Made by a program: the position numbers and the translations under genes. 64,000 nt of DNA, taken from positions 62,001 through 126,000 of the forward strand of contig NW_020312040.1 in the NCBI RefSeq assembly GCF_002999335.1, in the 5' to 3' direction. The stretch comes from Cyclospora cayetanensis (Eukaryota > Apicomplexa > Conoidasida > Eucoccidiorida > Eimeriidae). The notes below the pieces were generated by a model. It made no database searches. It saw only the letters and a program-made list of their open reading frames with translations, and was not told the DNA's origin. Positions within the stretch are counted from its first letter, which is position 1; each line of letters starts with the position of its first letter. This document shows positions 35,901 through 46,900 of this stretch, piece by piece.

Positions 35901-37048
35901 ACACGTTCTACACGAGCAGTTCTGTGTCTCTGCAGGCAGAATAGGGAAGGAAATAAGTATGCGACTCCACGAAGATCTAGCGCGTGCGAGGTGGTAGCCG
36001 TGAAGATGCCCAAATGCATAGAATTAAAGGCCATAGGGCACATGGTCACCAGAAACGGCCCCGACGTGACGTCTATATTCGTTCTGATCCAGAGGGCAAC
36101 GCCTCGATGCTGAAATCTTGTCTGTGGTCTGCAAAAGAGACCTAGACACACAGGAGAGCTGAGGCTAAAGTACAGACAGCAAGAAATCCTTAGTCGCGTC
36201 ATAAGCGTCTTGCTCCTGCCCTACGGAGCTCACGGGTTCATAGGGAACCTCGTTCGCCTCAGAGCTACAATATTTCTCAGTTGCTTTACTTTTGCTGGGA
36301 AAACAAATCGAGGGAGAATCGCCGGACTGAACATCCGCCTACTCTCCCAAAGCGCCCTCTATAAGGCATGGTTGAACTCGGCTAGTGCCCTTTTTCTCGG
36401 CAGTGTTTCGTGGCATAGGAGACACGCGGTCCTCCCCAGTCGAAATCTCCGTGCGCTTTGGTCTTCCACCGTTTCTCTTGATTGACTACGGGGGGTGAGC
36501 AGGTGGTGTGCAGGGTTTACCCGTATTTTGGGAGCTCAGCCCGTTCCTGCGAGTGGCCACGGCTGGCAATAGTCTCTCTAGAGGTCCTACTAGTCGGAGA
36601 TAGGAGGAAATATGTGCCTACAGCCCCTGCCACGCAGCAAATACTCCTATGAGCGACTGGCCCTCAGGGTGCGTATGCAATTGGAAGCCCGTGGCTCTCT
36701 CTTTTTCGAGTTGCAAAAAACCTATCCAGGTAGCAATCGAGAAGGCAGGAGCGCAACGGAAGGCAGAGGGCCCGTAGCAATAAACTATGTAGAGGAGAAC
36801 GGCGACGTACCCAGCAAGAAGGATGCGGGTGTGCCTGTATAGGAAAAATGAGAAATCAGGGTACACGCAGCCATCAAGACAGTCGCTTCACAGCCGTATC
36901 TCGATTAATGGAATACTCGGCAGTACTCGCTGTTGCGGTGCTGTAAGCCAGAAAACCAAACCCTAATTCCTAGTGGGGGATGATTCACTATTTTCAAATG
37001 CGTCATTTCTCTAGTAGTTACTCGGAATTCACGAACCGCGACAAAAGA
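32984..37048. other. 4 kb without a confidently recognised gene
   Basis: The longest frame is minus 35477-36202 (241 codons from an ATG, leader-like start MTRLRISCCLYFSLSS), with no recognisable domain and rival antisense frames, so it stays hypothetical. A possible spliced exon on the minus strand ends at about 34809 with GTGAG|GTAAGC and begins after CGTTCAG near 34972; it is Cys-containing (CDYTKSCWGLYSGSEE). Short plus frames at 33710-33970, 35287-35577 and 36210-36485 are unassigned. Confidence 0.35.
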
Positions 37049-38045
37049 TCATGATGAATACATCGGAGAAGCTTTGACTCGATCGAGTTGTATGTACACC
37101 GGAGGGTTCGTGGAGCACGTGACCAGAGCCACGATGGCCGCCTTCTTGGTGCTGTTGGCGATACGCTGCATAGATATCAGGGAAAAGGAAGGTCCCACAT
37201 TGGTGCTGCTACATAGGCTACATGAGATAGTCTTTACATCGCTGTTTTTGTCTGGCTCTACGTCATGGCACCCAAGGGGGGAATTGCAAGGCGGCGAGAG
37301 CCGGCGTCTTTTGTTGCTGCTGCATAAGCTGCATTCAGAGCAGCTGACCCCCTTGCTCCTGCTGCGCATGGGATGCACAAACACTAGAAACGACGCATGA
37401 GCGTCTCGTGGATCGGCTGCGTATCCTAGAAAGTCTGCTCCAAAGGAGGCACCCTCCTTCATGAGGAAGCCTTTTCGCGTTAGATCCTCCAGCACCTTAG
37501 TTCTCGCCTGCTGTCGCCACGCAAGGCTCTTGCTGCTGATGCCACTACACCACGGGGATTCAGGCTCCAGCCGATGCTTTGGCGAAGACGCCGCTGACTC
37601 TTCCATGTGTCGTATGCGGGCTGCCTTGCCTACTGCGCATGGTGTGCCCCCTTCGCTTCACTTGCAGCAGCAGCAGCCGCAATAGCGGTTGCGCGGAGCC
37701 GAGAGCAGTAGGCAAGCCTCTATAATCAAGAAAGGGCTGTAAATCACAGGAGCAGCCGCTAAATATCCACACACACAGAGGGAGGCACTGCCTTGCTTGC
37801 GTGAAAGTTGTCGGTCCCTGCACCGGCAAAAGATGAAGCTTGCTTTCTCCTCCTTTTTCAAGTTTCTGGTCATGAAAAACTCGCAAATATGCCTGCCTTT
37901 TTAACAGCGGGGCTGCATGCGGTGTGGCTGCGACTCCTGCTGTCACAGCAGCTGCTCCTCGCCATAGACCCACTAGACGCGATGCCACAGCCTTATTCTA
38001 GGCCTCCTTACCCGTGAAAACAGCATAAGCTGTCTCCGAAGTCAT
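37049..38045 (-). CDS. SEN34: tRNA-splicing endonuclease subunit, SEN34-like
   Basis: The main exon (37606-37049 minus, 185 residues in frame) carries the tRNA-intron endonuclease catalytic domain. KVLEDLTRKGFLMKEGASFG is followed by ADFLGYAADPRDAHASFLVF, and later NSTKKAAIVALV and PVYIQLDRVKA. The catalytic triad is visible as Tyr62, His70 and Lys154 or Lys155, and the Tyr-x-x-Asp-Pro arrangement fits SEN34 better than SEN2. SEN34 cleaves the 3' splice site of pre-tRNA introns in the nuclear SEN complex. Between His and Lys lies an unusual insert with Cys at 89, 92, 95, 129 and 132. The N-terminal domain must lie in upstream exons. A candidate first exon is 38045-38012 (MTSETAYAVFT, donor CACGG|GTAAGG), joining in phase at about 37972; the rest of the join is unresolved. 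Confidence 0.75.
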
Positions 38046-38376
38046 TTAATTTGCTTCCCCTCATCGCTTTCCCCTCGCTTTTCATCCGGCAACACCGACG
38101 ATCTCCTCCCTTGCCTGTCTTGTGACCTCCTCCTAGGCAGCAACACCAGGAGCAGCGGCAGCAGCGGCTCCCCACCCCTTCCCCATTTTTTTCTGCCCGT
38201 TTCTTCGCGTTTGAGGCGACTTTTTCCGCCTGCCTGCGGGCGTACACCCCTCAGCAGCCGCCCAGAATTCGCAGCAGCAAACGTGGCAGGGGCAGCGCCA
38301 GCACGACACGCAGCCTGCATGCAGAATAGCTGCTGCAGCGGCCGCACAGAAGCCAGCAGAAGCAGCGCCAACAACC
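38046..38376. promoter_or_regulatory. Divergent intergenic region between SEN34-like and nucleoporin genes
   Basis: These 331 bases lie between the candidate first codon of the minus-strand SEN34-like gene and the ATG of the plus-strand nucleoporin. Promoters of both should be here. The right half is CAG/GCA-rich, the left half pyrimidine-rich; no specific element is identified. Confidence 0.35.
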
Positions 38377-40758
38377 ATGTCAGCCTACGTGGAACGCAGG
38401 CACCCGCAAAAGCGGCTAACCCGGAGGCCCCACCCGTATGGGGGGCCCTCTGAGGGGCCCCAAGGGGCCCCTTCCCTTTTTACGCGGGTGGCTTCCCGCG
38501 TCTCCTCTTTCTTCATGAATGCCCTTAGAGGGAATTCGCGGGGGCCCCGCAATAGCAGCGAGCAGCACTTGCAGCAGCAGAGCGAGGCCATGAGCGAATG
38601 CAGCTCGTTTTTTAGCGAGACGCGCAGTGAAGCCTCAGGGGGCCCCCTTCACAGAGACTACCGGCATCAACAGTATCTGCAGGTTCCACGGGATCAGAAA
38701 TACCAACACCGAACCCAAGGAGCTTGGAGCTTTGCTGGTGCTGGTGCTGCTCACGAGCAGCATCAGGAGCAGCAGCATCAGGAGCAGCATCATCAGCTTC
38801 AGCAGGAGCAGCAGCAGAGGGCCCCTGCAGCGCTATCCGCAGCAACAGCAGCAGGAGCAGCAGCAGCAGCAGGAAACTATTCGAACTCCTCCCTGCCGTA
38901 CGTCGGCTTCGCCCAACAGCAGCAGCCACAGCTGAGAGGACCCCACAAGACAAATTTGGCGGGGACGGCTGTAGAGGCCCTTCCATGGGAACTGAGCGAC
39001 ACGGGGGCCCCTGCGGGGGCCCCTTCGGGGGGCCCCCCGGGGGCTTTGGGGCCCTGGCAGCGCATGCATCCACAGCTGGCCGCCCTTTCTCGACTCGACA
39101 GGCAACAGCAGCTGCGTCTCGAGCAGCAGCAGCACTTGCAGCAGCAGCAGCACTTGCAGCAACGGCAGCAAGTGCAGCCGAAGCAGCGATACCGACAAGT
39201 GCACGTGGCTTCTGCTGCAGCGGAGGCGAGAGACACGGCAGCAGCTATCCCCATGTTTCAGCAGCAGCAGGCTATTCTGGAAGAGCAGCAGCAGCAGCAG
39301 CAGCAACTGCTGCTGCAGCAGCAGCAGCAGGATATGCTGGAAGAGCAGCAGCAGCGACAGCAGCCCCGAGAAGACGTTTCTGCTACTGAGCTGCAGCAAC
39401 TCTACCTTCGGTGTCACCCCCTGCGCTGGCATGTGCGGCTTATGGAATTGTTTCAGCTGGATGCTGAGGCTGCATTGCAGCAGCAACAGCTACAGCTGCA
39501 ACAGCAGAAACAGCAGCGTCTGCTCGAGAAGCTGCAGCGCCGCATGGAGGCCGGTGCTTCGGCGGAATCCTCAGGTGTCTCGCCAGCAGCAGCAGCAGCA
39601 AAAGCAGTGCTCGCAGAAGCCTCTGCTGCACTTCAGCCCGCAGCCAAGGCAGCAAGGGCCCTCGAGACAGGAGCAAGCAGCCTCTTCAAACCAGCCTCCC
39701 CTTCAACGGATCCTTTGCCTGCGCGCATGTCTGTGCAAAAAGGTCCCCCTTTTGCACCAGCAGGCGATTCTCGACCAGCTGCTGCTGCTGCTGCTGCTGA
39801 AGTGCAGCTCACAGCAGCCACTGCTCCAACGCAAGACAACGGCAGCACCAAGCCAGCTTCTTCTTCTTCGCCTTTCACTGCAGGATGCTCCAGCCTTCCG
39901 CAGTCTGCTGGTGTCTCCACGAGGTCGGCAGTAGCGACGAAAGACGCGCGTGCCTCCGCAGCGGGAGGGGCTGTAGAGACAGGAGACTCCGCAGCAGCAT
40001 CAGCTGCGGCGGAGTGCCTCAAGGAAACAGGAGGCGGCCTCGCAGGAGGCTCTTCTTCTGCAGGCTCCATGTTTGGTCGGCAGCAGCAGCGAGATGCGAC
40101 GCCAGAAGAGCAGACGAAGTCGCGTGCGAGCTGCATTTCTGGCTCCCTCTTCGGTGCGGGGACTGAGCAGCCTGCTGCTGCCGCAGGAGGGCATGCAGGA
40201 GCGACGAACGGCTTCTCCGTGTTCGGGCTTAGCAGGGGGGAGACGCACAGTGCAACAGGAACCTCTGTCACCGGCGGACGAACTGCTGCTGCTGGCAGCG
40301 CTGCGGCTGAGCAGCCTCTTCTCTCAGGCACAGGCACAGCTGCAAAGCCTCCAGGAGACCAAACACAAGCGCAAGCAAAGGTTTCTGAGGAGGCTTCTTC
40401 GTCTCCCCCGCAGAAGGGCCTTGTCTCCGAGGCGGAGACTGTCAGCCGCACTGCGGTGAGTGGAGTCTCCTCCCCAGACAAGGACGAGACTACGGGGAAG
40501 CCGTCTCGCAGTCTGTTCGGTGCTGCTGGGCTGAAAAGCTCCGCAAAGGCGTCCTTTGGGAGTCTCCTGGGAGGCGTGGCTCCAGGTGCCACACACAGCC
40601 TCGTAGGGGTGACAGGGAGCCTCGTGACACAGGAGAGCAGCGCCAAGGGGAAGAAAGGGGCGAAGGATGCAGCTTCAGTCGCTGCTCCTGCTGCTAGTGA
40701 GGCGGCAGAGGCCACAAAGCTCGCAGCCAGTAGCACGAGCAGCAGCAGCAGCAGCACG

Positions 40759-40790
<32 letters not shown>

Positions 40791-41599
40791 TAGCAGCAGC
40801 AGCACGAGCAGCAGTAGCAGCACGAGCAGTAGCAGCAGTAGCAGCAGCAAAGAAGGTAGCAAGCCAGCTGCAGTGCCCTGGTGGCTAGCCAACGTGGGCA
40901 AGCCGTGCGAAGTCGTTATTGAGGCTGATGGCTTTGCGGAGAATGCAAATGACGAGGGATCTGCGGAGCACGCTGCAGAGGCGTCTGCAGACTCTGCTGT
41001 TGCGACTCCTGCTGGCGTCGTTGCTGCAGATGCAGCTGCGCGAGACGGAGGAGGCACAGCAGCGCAGTCCGCAGCAGGGGGGGGAGGAAGCGGCCTTTTT
41101 GGCAGCCTGCCAATTCCGAAGGCTGCGCCAGCTGCTCCCTCGCTGTTCACCTTTGGTGCAGGTGCAAGCAGCAGCGGGAACGGGGGGGGGGGGCCCCCTC
41201 GCTCTTCACTTTTGGCGGCAGTGGAGGCGAAGACACCCTCCCGAGCGGCACTCAGAAAACGCCTCTTTTTGACCAGTCCCCTGGTGTCAGTGCTCCTGCT
41301 TCTCGATCACCCCTCTTTGGAGGCAGCTCCAGCAGCAACATCAGCAAAAACAGCAGCAGTGGCATGTCGCTCTTCGGCATTAACAAGGAGGGGGGGGGCC
41401 CCTTCAGCGCTGGCGGCAGTTTGTTTGGCACGGCGACAGCAGCAGCGGCCCCTCCTGCCCTTTTGGGATCTTCCCCCAGCAGCAACGATTCTGCAAATCA
41501 AGTATTCGTCTTCGGTGCCAGCAGCAGCAGTGCAAACAAGAGCAGCGATCCTGCAGCGGCAGCATCGGAAGCGCAGAAGCCCTTCGTTTTCGGCAGCAG

Positions 41600-41634
<35 letters not shown>

Positions 41635-42836
41635 CTACTCCTGCGGCGGGGGCAGCAGCCGATAAGCCTTCCCTCTTTGGCAGCTCCTCAGCATCTACAA
41701 ATAAGCTGTTTACATTTGGTGGCAATGCAGCTGGAGCAGGTGCAGCAGCAGCAGCAGATAAGCCTTCCCTCTTTGGTGGCAGTGCAGCAGGAGCAGGTGC
41801 AACAGCAGATAAGCCTTCCCTCTTTGGTGGCAGTGCAGCAGGTGCAGCAGCAGCAGCAGATAAGCCTTCCCTCTTTGGTGGCAGTGCAGCAGGTGCAGCA
41901 GCAGCAGATAAGCCTTCCCTCTTTGGTGGCAGTGCAGTAGGTGCAACAGCAGCAGCCGATAAGCCTTTTCTCTTTGGTGGCAGTGCAGCTGGAGCAGGTG
42001 CAGCAGCAGCAGCAGATAAGCCTTTTCTCTTTGGTGGCAGTGCAGCTGGAGCAGGTGCAGCAGCAGATAAGCCTTCCCTCTTTGGTGGCAGTGCAGCAGG
42101 AGCAGGTGCAACAGCAGATAAGCCTTCCCTCTTTGGTGGCAGTGCAGCTGGAGCAGGTGCAGCAGCAGATAAGCCTTTTCTCTTTGGTGGCAGTGCAGCT
42201 GGAGCAGGTGCAACAGCCGATAAGCCTTCCCTCTTCGGTGGCAGTGCAGTAGGTGCAACAGCAGCAGCCGATAAGCCTTCCCTCTTTGGTGGCAGTGGCA
42301 GCAAGGGCACCCCATCTTTCAATTTGTTTGGTGCTCCCTTCTCCGCTTCAAAGCCTTCGGGAGGTTCTCTGAACTTTGGACTTTTGAAGGATAGCGAAGG
42401 GGGCAGTCAGAGAGGGAATTTATTCGTGGAGGGCGGCGGTAGTGGTAAGCGGGGTAGAACCGAGTCGGAGGGGCCCCCCTCGAAAGGTTTATTTAGGACG
42501 CGCGAGGGTGGTGGTGGTTCGGGGGGCCTCTTTGGGGGCCCCTCTGCGCCTTCCGTCTTTGGGGGCCCTTTGACACCTGCGACTCGTGAGAACACGGGTT
42601 CTTCTTCGGAGGCTTCAGGTTCGCAGAGCAGGGTGTTTCAAGACGGGAGCAGTGCTTTGACGCTAGCTGCTGGATCCTCGAAAACGGCTGGGGGGGCAGG
42701 GGGCCTCTTTGGAGGAGCAGCGCCTTCACAAGGGGCCTCCTCCCAGATTGGCGTTCCTGGATTTGCGCCTGGGGCTTCTAAACAGTTTCTTTTGGGCGGA
42801 GGAGGAGGCTCGGGCGGCGGGGGCCCCTTTGCATGA
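38377..42836 (+). CDS. FG-repeat nucleoporin, one apparent frameshift at a G12 run
   Basis: The ATG at 38377 (ACAACCATGTCAGC) opens a frame of over 900 codons that stays coherent to about 41181. After the 12-G run at 41182-41193 the FG-rich sense continues one frame away to the stop at 42834-42836. One extra base would give 1486 residues. Order: Arg/Pro-rich start, poly-Gln and Ala regions (about residues 60-420), scattered FG sites (SLFG, SMFG, SVFG), a poly-Ser block (40729-40853), PWWLANVGKPCEVVIEADGF, then SLFTFG, FVFG and eleven ADKPSLFGGSAAGAGA repeats, ending in Gly-rich FG sequence. FG nucleoporins line the nuclear pore and bind transport receptors. No autoproteolytic Nup98 C-terminal domain is seen. 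The shift is more likely a homopolymer length error than a real break, since repeat sense resumes at once. Confidence 0.75.
40729..40853 (+). repeat. AGC/AGT tract coding poly-Ser
   Basis: An almost unbroken run of AGC and AGT codons, interrupted by ACG, gives about 40 Ser with a few Thr in the nucleoporin. The mixed AGC/AGT use suggests the run is partly old or selected as Ser, not a fresh expansion. Confidence 0.85.
41756..42300 (+). repeat. Eleven tandem FG repeats (ADKPSLFGGSAAGAGA)
   Basis: In-frame units of about 45-57 nt, each holding GATAAGCCTTCCCTCTTTGG or the TTTCTC variant, separated by GCA/GCT-rich spacers of varied length. They encode ADKP(S/F)LFGGS plus an Ala/Gly spacer. The near-identity at DNA level indicates recent unequal exchange. 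Confidence 0.9.
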
Positions 42837-43978
42837 TAGAGGCGGAGGGAGGCCTTCTATATCTGATATATATCTATATATATACATATATATATGTATA
42901 TATATATATACATATATGTATATATATATATATACATATATGTATATATGCCCCTTGGTTTTATCCTTGGCGTCTCCCCAAGAGACAAGGTGCACCTAAG
43001 CCAGCTCCTGCGCTGCTTCTCGAGTCGTGGCTCCTGCTCCTCTGTGACTAGAAGGCGTGCTGGCCTTTATTCGCAGACGAGGCTTGCAGGCAGGGGATGC
43101 GCAAAGCTCAAGCGGCAGCGGAGGGCGACGCACCGTTGCCACGCCACAGTGGTGATAAGATGTGTACGCATGCATGCGTCGCGCATGCATGCGCGAGGCG
43201 GGGTTAACGGCTAGGGGTTTCTCTTGTGTTCCCTAGCTCCGCATAATGCCGCGTCTAGAATACCACTCAAACGACAGTGCGACTGCGCCTATGCGACTCA
43301 GAGGTTTGCTAGCTTCTGTCTGTCTGCCGTCCTCAGGACGTGACGGGAGTAATGGGGGGGGGGGGAAGGGAGGCTGGCGGATGGGCTTTTCCTCCCTGTG
43401 GAACCGCTGGAAACAAAACAAGCACTGTAGACACTCAGCTAGCCATAGCTCTCTCTGGTAGACAGAAAACATGTGAATGCCGGAACGTCCGTGTCGGAGT
43501 AGGGCACCTGCGGGGCTGCCTAGCGAGGTGGCTAGCTACAAGTTAGACGAAGGGCGAAAAGGGGTAACTGGCCAGCCAGGAGCGACGCACGCAGCGGCAG
43601 CCTTACAGGGCGTCGCCGCAGACAGCTGGTGTGCTATACCTATTGACTGCTGTCCCTTTCAAGTCTAGAATAGAGGCTTTTAGCGGCTAGACTAGGTCGA
43701 TCGGCTCGCGAGCCGCTCCAGTAGTTAATGTGGGGAGTGCGGATGGGCTTGCTAGCTACCTCTTGATGCGATTCCCGGCGTTTCTCCCTAGCCAGCAGCT
43801 AGCTGCCCACGTGGAGCCCACTAGCTGTAGAACCAGCGGAGTGGCTAGCTAGCGAGTGCCCAGCAGCGGAGTGCGTTCAGCCTAGCTGCTGCTCAGCTGG
43901 GAGGCAACCCTATTACTTGCCACCCGGCTCGCTGTGTGTAGGTGCCCCTCGAGCGAGCGAGGCAGCTGTCTGCTCGTT
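42837..43978. other. Convergent intergenic region
   Basis: This lies between the stops of the nucleoporin (plus) and the ATG2-like gene (minus). It contains a TA/TATACA microsatellite (about 42855-42950), paired GCATGCATGC sites near 43170-43195, a G12 run near 43356, and an unusual crowd of CTAG sites from 43430 to 43890. Frames on both strands are short and unrecognised. Confidence 0.55.
42855..42952. repeat. TA/TATACA microsatellite
   Basis: Dinucleotide TA with regular TATACATATA interruptions lies just after the nucleoporin stop codon. It is non-coding. Confidence 0.9.
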
Positions 43979-46900
43979 CTACGCAATGAGCATATCGTCA
44001 TCCTCATCGGAGGGGATGATGCCAACTTCCACGTGAGGACGTCGAGCTACAGACAGCCACTGCGCTCGGGCAGATGGTCGCAGCTGATTGCGGGCACCCT
44101 GAGGGAGGCAGAGAGGGAGGTGGCGAGAAGCATCATGCGAAAAACAGCAGCAGCAGCAGCAGCAGGGGGGATGCAGGAGGTGGACAGCGCGCATGTTGCG
44201 GCAGAGGATTGGGCGAGAGCGAGTCACACAACTGCTCCAAGGGCCCGCAGCATCACGCAGGCATGCAGAAAAGCAGGAGCAGCACGAAGCAGAAGAATCG
44301 ACACGCATGCATACGCATTTTATTCGATAAAAAATGCCCGCGCTCACCTGCACAGCCCTAGTGCATCCCTCCGAGAAGCCCAGTAGGGGTCTGAGGATGA
44401 GGGCAGGGAGGACACGTCCAGCTACCTGCAACATCTCTACGCCCATGGTGTTTGGACTGTACAGACGATGCAACACATCGCGCGCAGAAGTGAATCCACG
44501 GGAGACACAGCGGCAAGCATCGCCAATGCCTGCCATCACCCCCTCCGGCTGCAACACGCAGGAGAGAGCAGCAAACGCAAAAGTGTTGCAGTAGGGAGGA
44601 AGCATGCAGCACGCAGCAGCGGGGAGAAAGCAACGTGGGGGTAGCGAAGCATGCATGGAGGAAGCAGCATGGATGCAGCAAAAAGTACAAGCAGGGCACC
44701 ACGCAGCAGCATGGATGCATGCATGGAGGAAGAAGCACAGATGCAGCAAAAAGTACAAGCAGAGCACCACGCAGCAGCATGGAGGAAGCAGCATGGATGC
44801 ATGCATGGAGGAAGCAGCATGGATGCAGCAAAAAGTACAAGCAGAGCACCACGCAGCAGCATGGAGGAAGCAGCATGGATGCATGCATGGAGGAAGCAGC
44901 ATGGATGCAGCAAAAAGTACAAGCAGGGCACCACGCAGCAGCGTGCAGACAGCGTGTAAACAAGCGGTAAAGGGGAGACAGAGGATGGCGCTGCGCGTAT
45001 GAGAATATATATACATATATGTATATATGCGGCAGGCGTGTGTGGAGAATTTCAAGGCTCAGGGGAATCTGGCCAGCTCTTAGAGAGCTGCATGCGGATG
45101 CATAAGCTTCCAGGCATAGTTTATAGTTTATAAAATGCCCTAGACAAACCTCGTACAAGCCTTCTGCACCTAGATGTACTACTGCCCATTCGCTACTGGC
45201 TTCCACCAAGGTACTTTCCGCTAGGCTGCTGTCAACTCCTAACAACTCGTCATCAATCTCTGCAATAAACACGCCGAGACATGTTTGCAGAAGCATCATT
45301 CCAGCAAGCAATCGCGCTGATTTGTGCAGCAGGCATTCCCCAGCAATCCTCGTAGAACTGGCAGGAGCGTGGCAAGCGCGCATGCATAACAGCAAGGAGC
45401 AGTAAGAGGCAACAGGAGCCTCCTCGGGGGAGCCGCCGTGTGGAGGGGATTTGGAAGGTTTCACAATGCAGCTTCTGTCTCTTGTTGCCGCTTGCTGCAT
45501 GCTAATCCCTCTTGCTGCATGCTAATCCCTCTTGCTGCATGCTAATCCCTCTTGCTGCCCTTTGCTGCCTATTAATCTCCCCTCTTGCTGCCTCGTGCTG
45601 CCTATTAATCTTCCCTCTTGCTGCCTCGTGCTGCCTATTAATCTCCCCTCTTGCTGCCTCGTGCTGCCTATTAATCTTCCCTCTTGCTGCCTCGTGCTGC
45701 CTATTAATCTTCCCTCTTGCTGCCCTTTGCTGCTTATTAATCTCCCCTCTTGCTGCCTCGTGCTGCCTATTAATCTTCCCTCTTGCTGCCTCGTGCTGCC
45801 TATTAATCTTCCCTCTTGCTGCCTCGTGCTGCCCTTTGCTGCTTATTAATCTCCCCTCTTGCTGCCTCGTGCTGCCTCTTGCTGCATGTTAATCCCTCTT
45901 GCTGCCCTTTGCTGCCTATTAATCTCCCCTTTTGCTGCCTCTTGCTGCATGTTAATCCCTCTTGCTGCCCTTTGCTGCCTATTAATCTCCCCTTTTGCTG
46001 CCCTTTGCTGCCTATTAATCTCCCCTTTTGCTGCCTCTTGCTACATGTTAATCCCTCTTGCTGCCTCTTACAGCCTGTTAATCCCTCTTGCTGCCTATAA
46101 AATCCCCCTCTTGCTGCTTGTTAATCCCTGTGAATCCCCCCTCTTGCTGCCTATTAATCTCCCCTCTTGCTGCCTCTTACTGCCTGTTAATCCCTCTTGC
46201 TGCCCTTTGCTGCCTATTACTCTCCCTTCTTGCTGCCCTTTGCTGCCTATTAATCTCCCCTTTTGCTGCCCTTTGCTGCCTATTAATCTCCCCTCTTGCT
46301 GCCTCTGACTGCCTATTAATCTCCCCTTTTGCTGCCTCTTGCTGCATGCTAACCCCTCTTGCTGCCTCTTACTGCCTGTTAACCCCTCTTGCTGCCTATA
46401 AAATCCCCCTCTTGCTGCCTATAAAATCCCCCTCTTGCTGCTTGTTAATCCCAGTGAATCCCCCCTCTTGCTGCCTATTAATCTCCCCTTTTGCTGCCTC
46501 TTGCTGCATGCTAATCCCTCTTGCTGCCCTTTGCTGCCTATTAATCTCCCCTTTTGCTGCCTCTTGCTGCATGTTAACCCCTCTTGCTGCCTCTGACTGC
46601 CTGTTAACCCCTCTTGCTGCCTATAAAATCCCCCTCTTGCTGCCTATTAATCTTCCCTCTTGCTGCCTCTTACTGCCTGTTAATCCCCCCTCTTGCTGCC
46701 TATAAAATCCCCCTCTTGCTGCTTGTTAATCCTAGTGAATCCCCCCTCTTGCTGCTTGTTAATTTCTCTAGCAGATGTGGTGTAGGGACGCAGAGAACGT
46801 TGTTCATGAGAGATTGCGCTGCTGCACAAAAGTGGCATTTTCTCCTCTTACCGGAAGTCTGAGACGCTGTAAGGCCTAATCTGTGCCGTCGCGTCGTCTG

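Noticed and set aside
35477..36202. 241-codon minus frame with leader-like N-terminus
   Set aside because: Length is suggestive, but composition is not clearly coding and antisense frames look equally good; kept only as a note in the intergenic entry.
39633..41150. 505-codon minus-strand frame antisense to the nucleoporin
   Set aside because: It is a mirror of the CAG/GCA-rich sense strand, with poly-Leu opposite poly-Ser; the FG motifs are on the plus strand.
41498..42322. Regular minus-strand repeat protein (KREGLSAAAPAPAALPP)
   Set aside because: It is the antisense of the eleven FG repeats, with no independent signal.
44604..45002. Met/Trp/Gln repeat frames in three phases (GGSSMDACMEEAAW type)
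   Set aside because: All come from the 68-84 nt tandem repeat in the ATG2 intron; the phase is arbitrary.
45494..46770. CRISPR-like array
   Set aside because: Units are of mixed type with no unique spacers, the repeat length is irregular, and the genome is eukaryotic.
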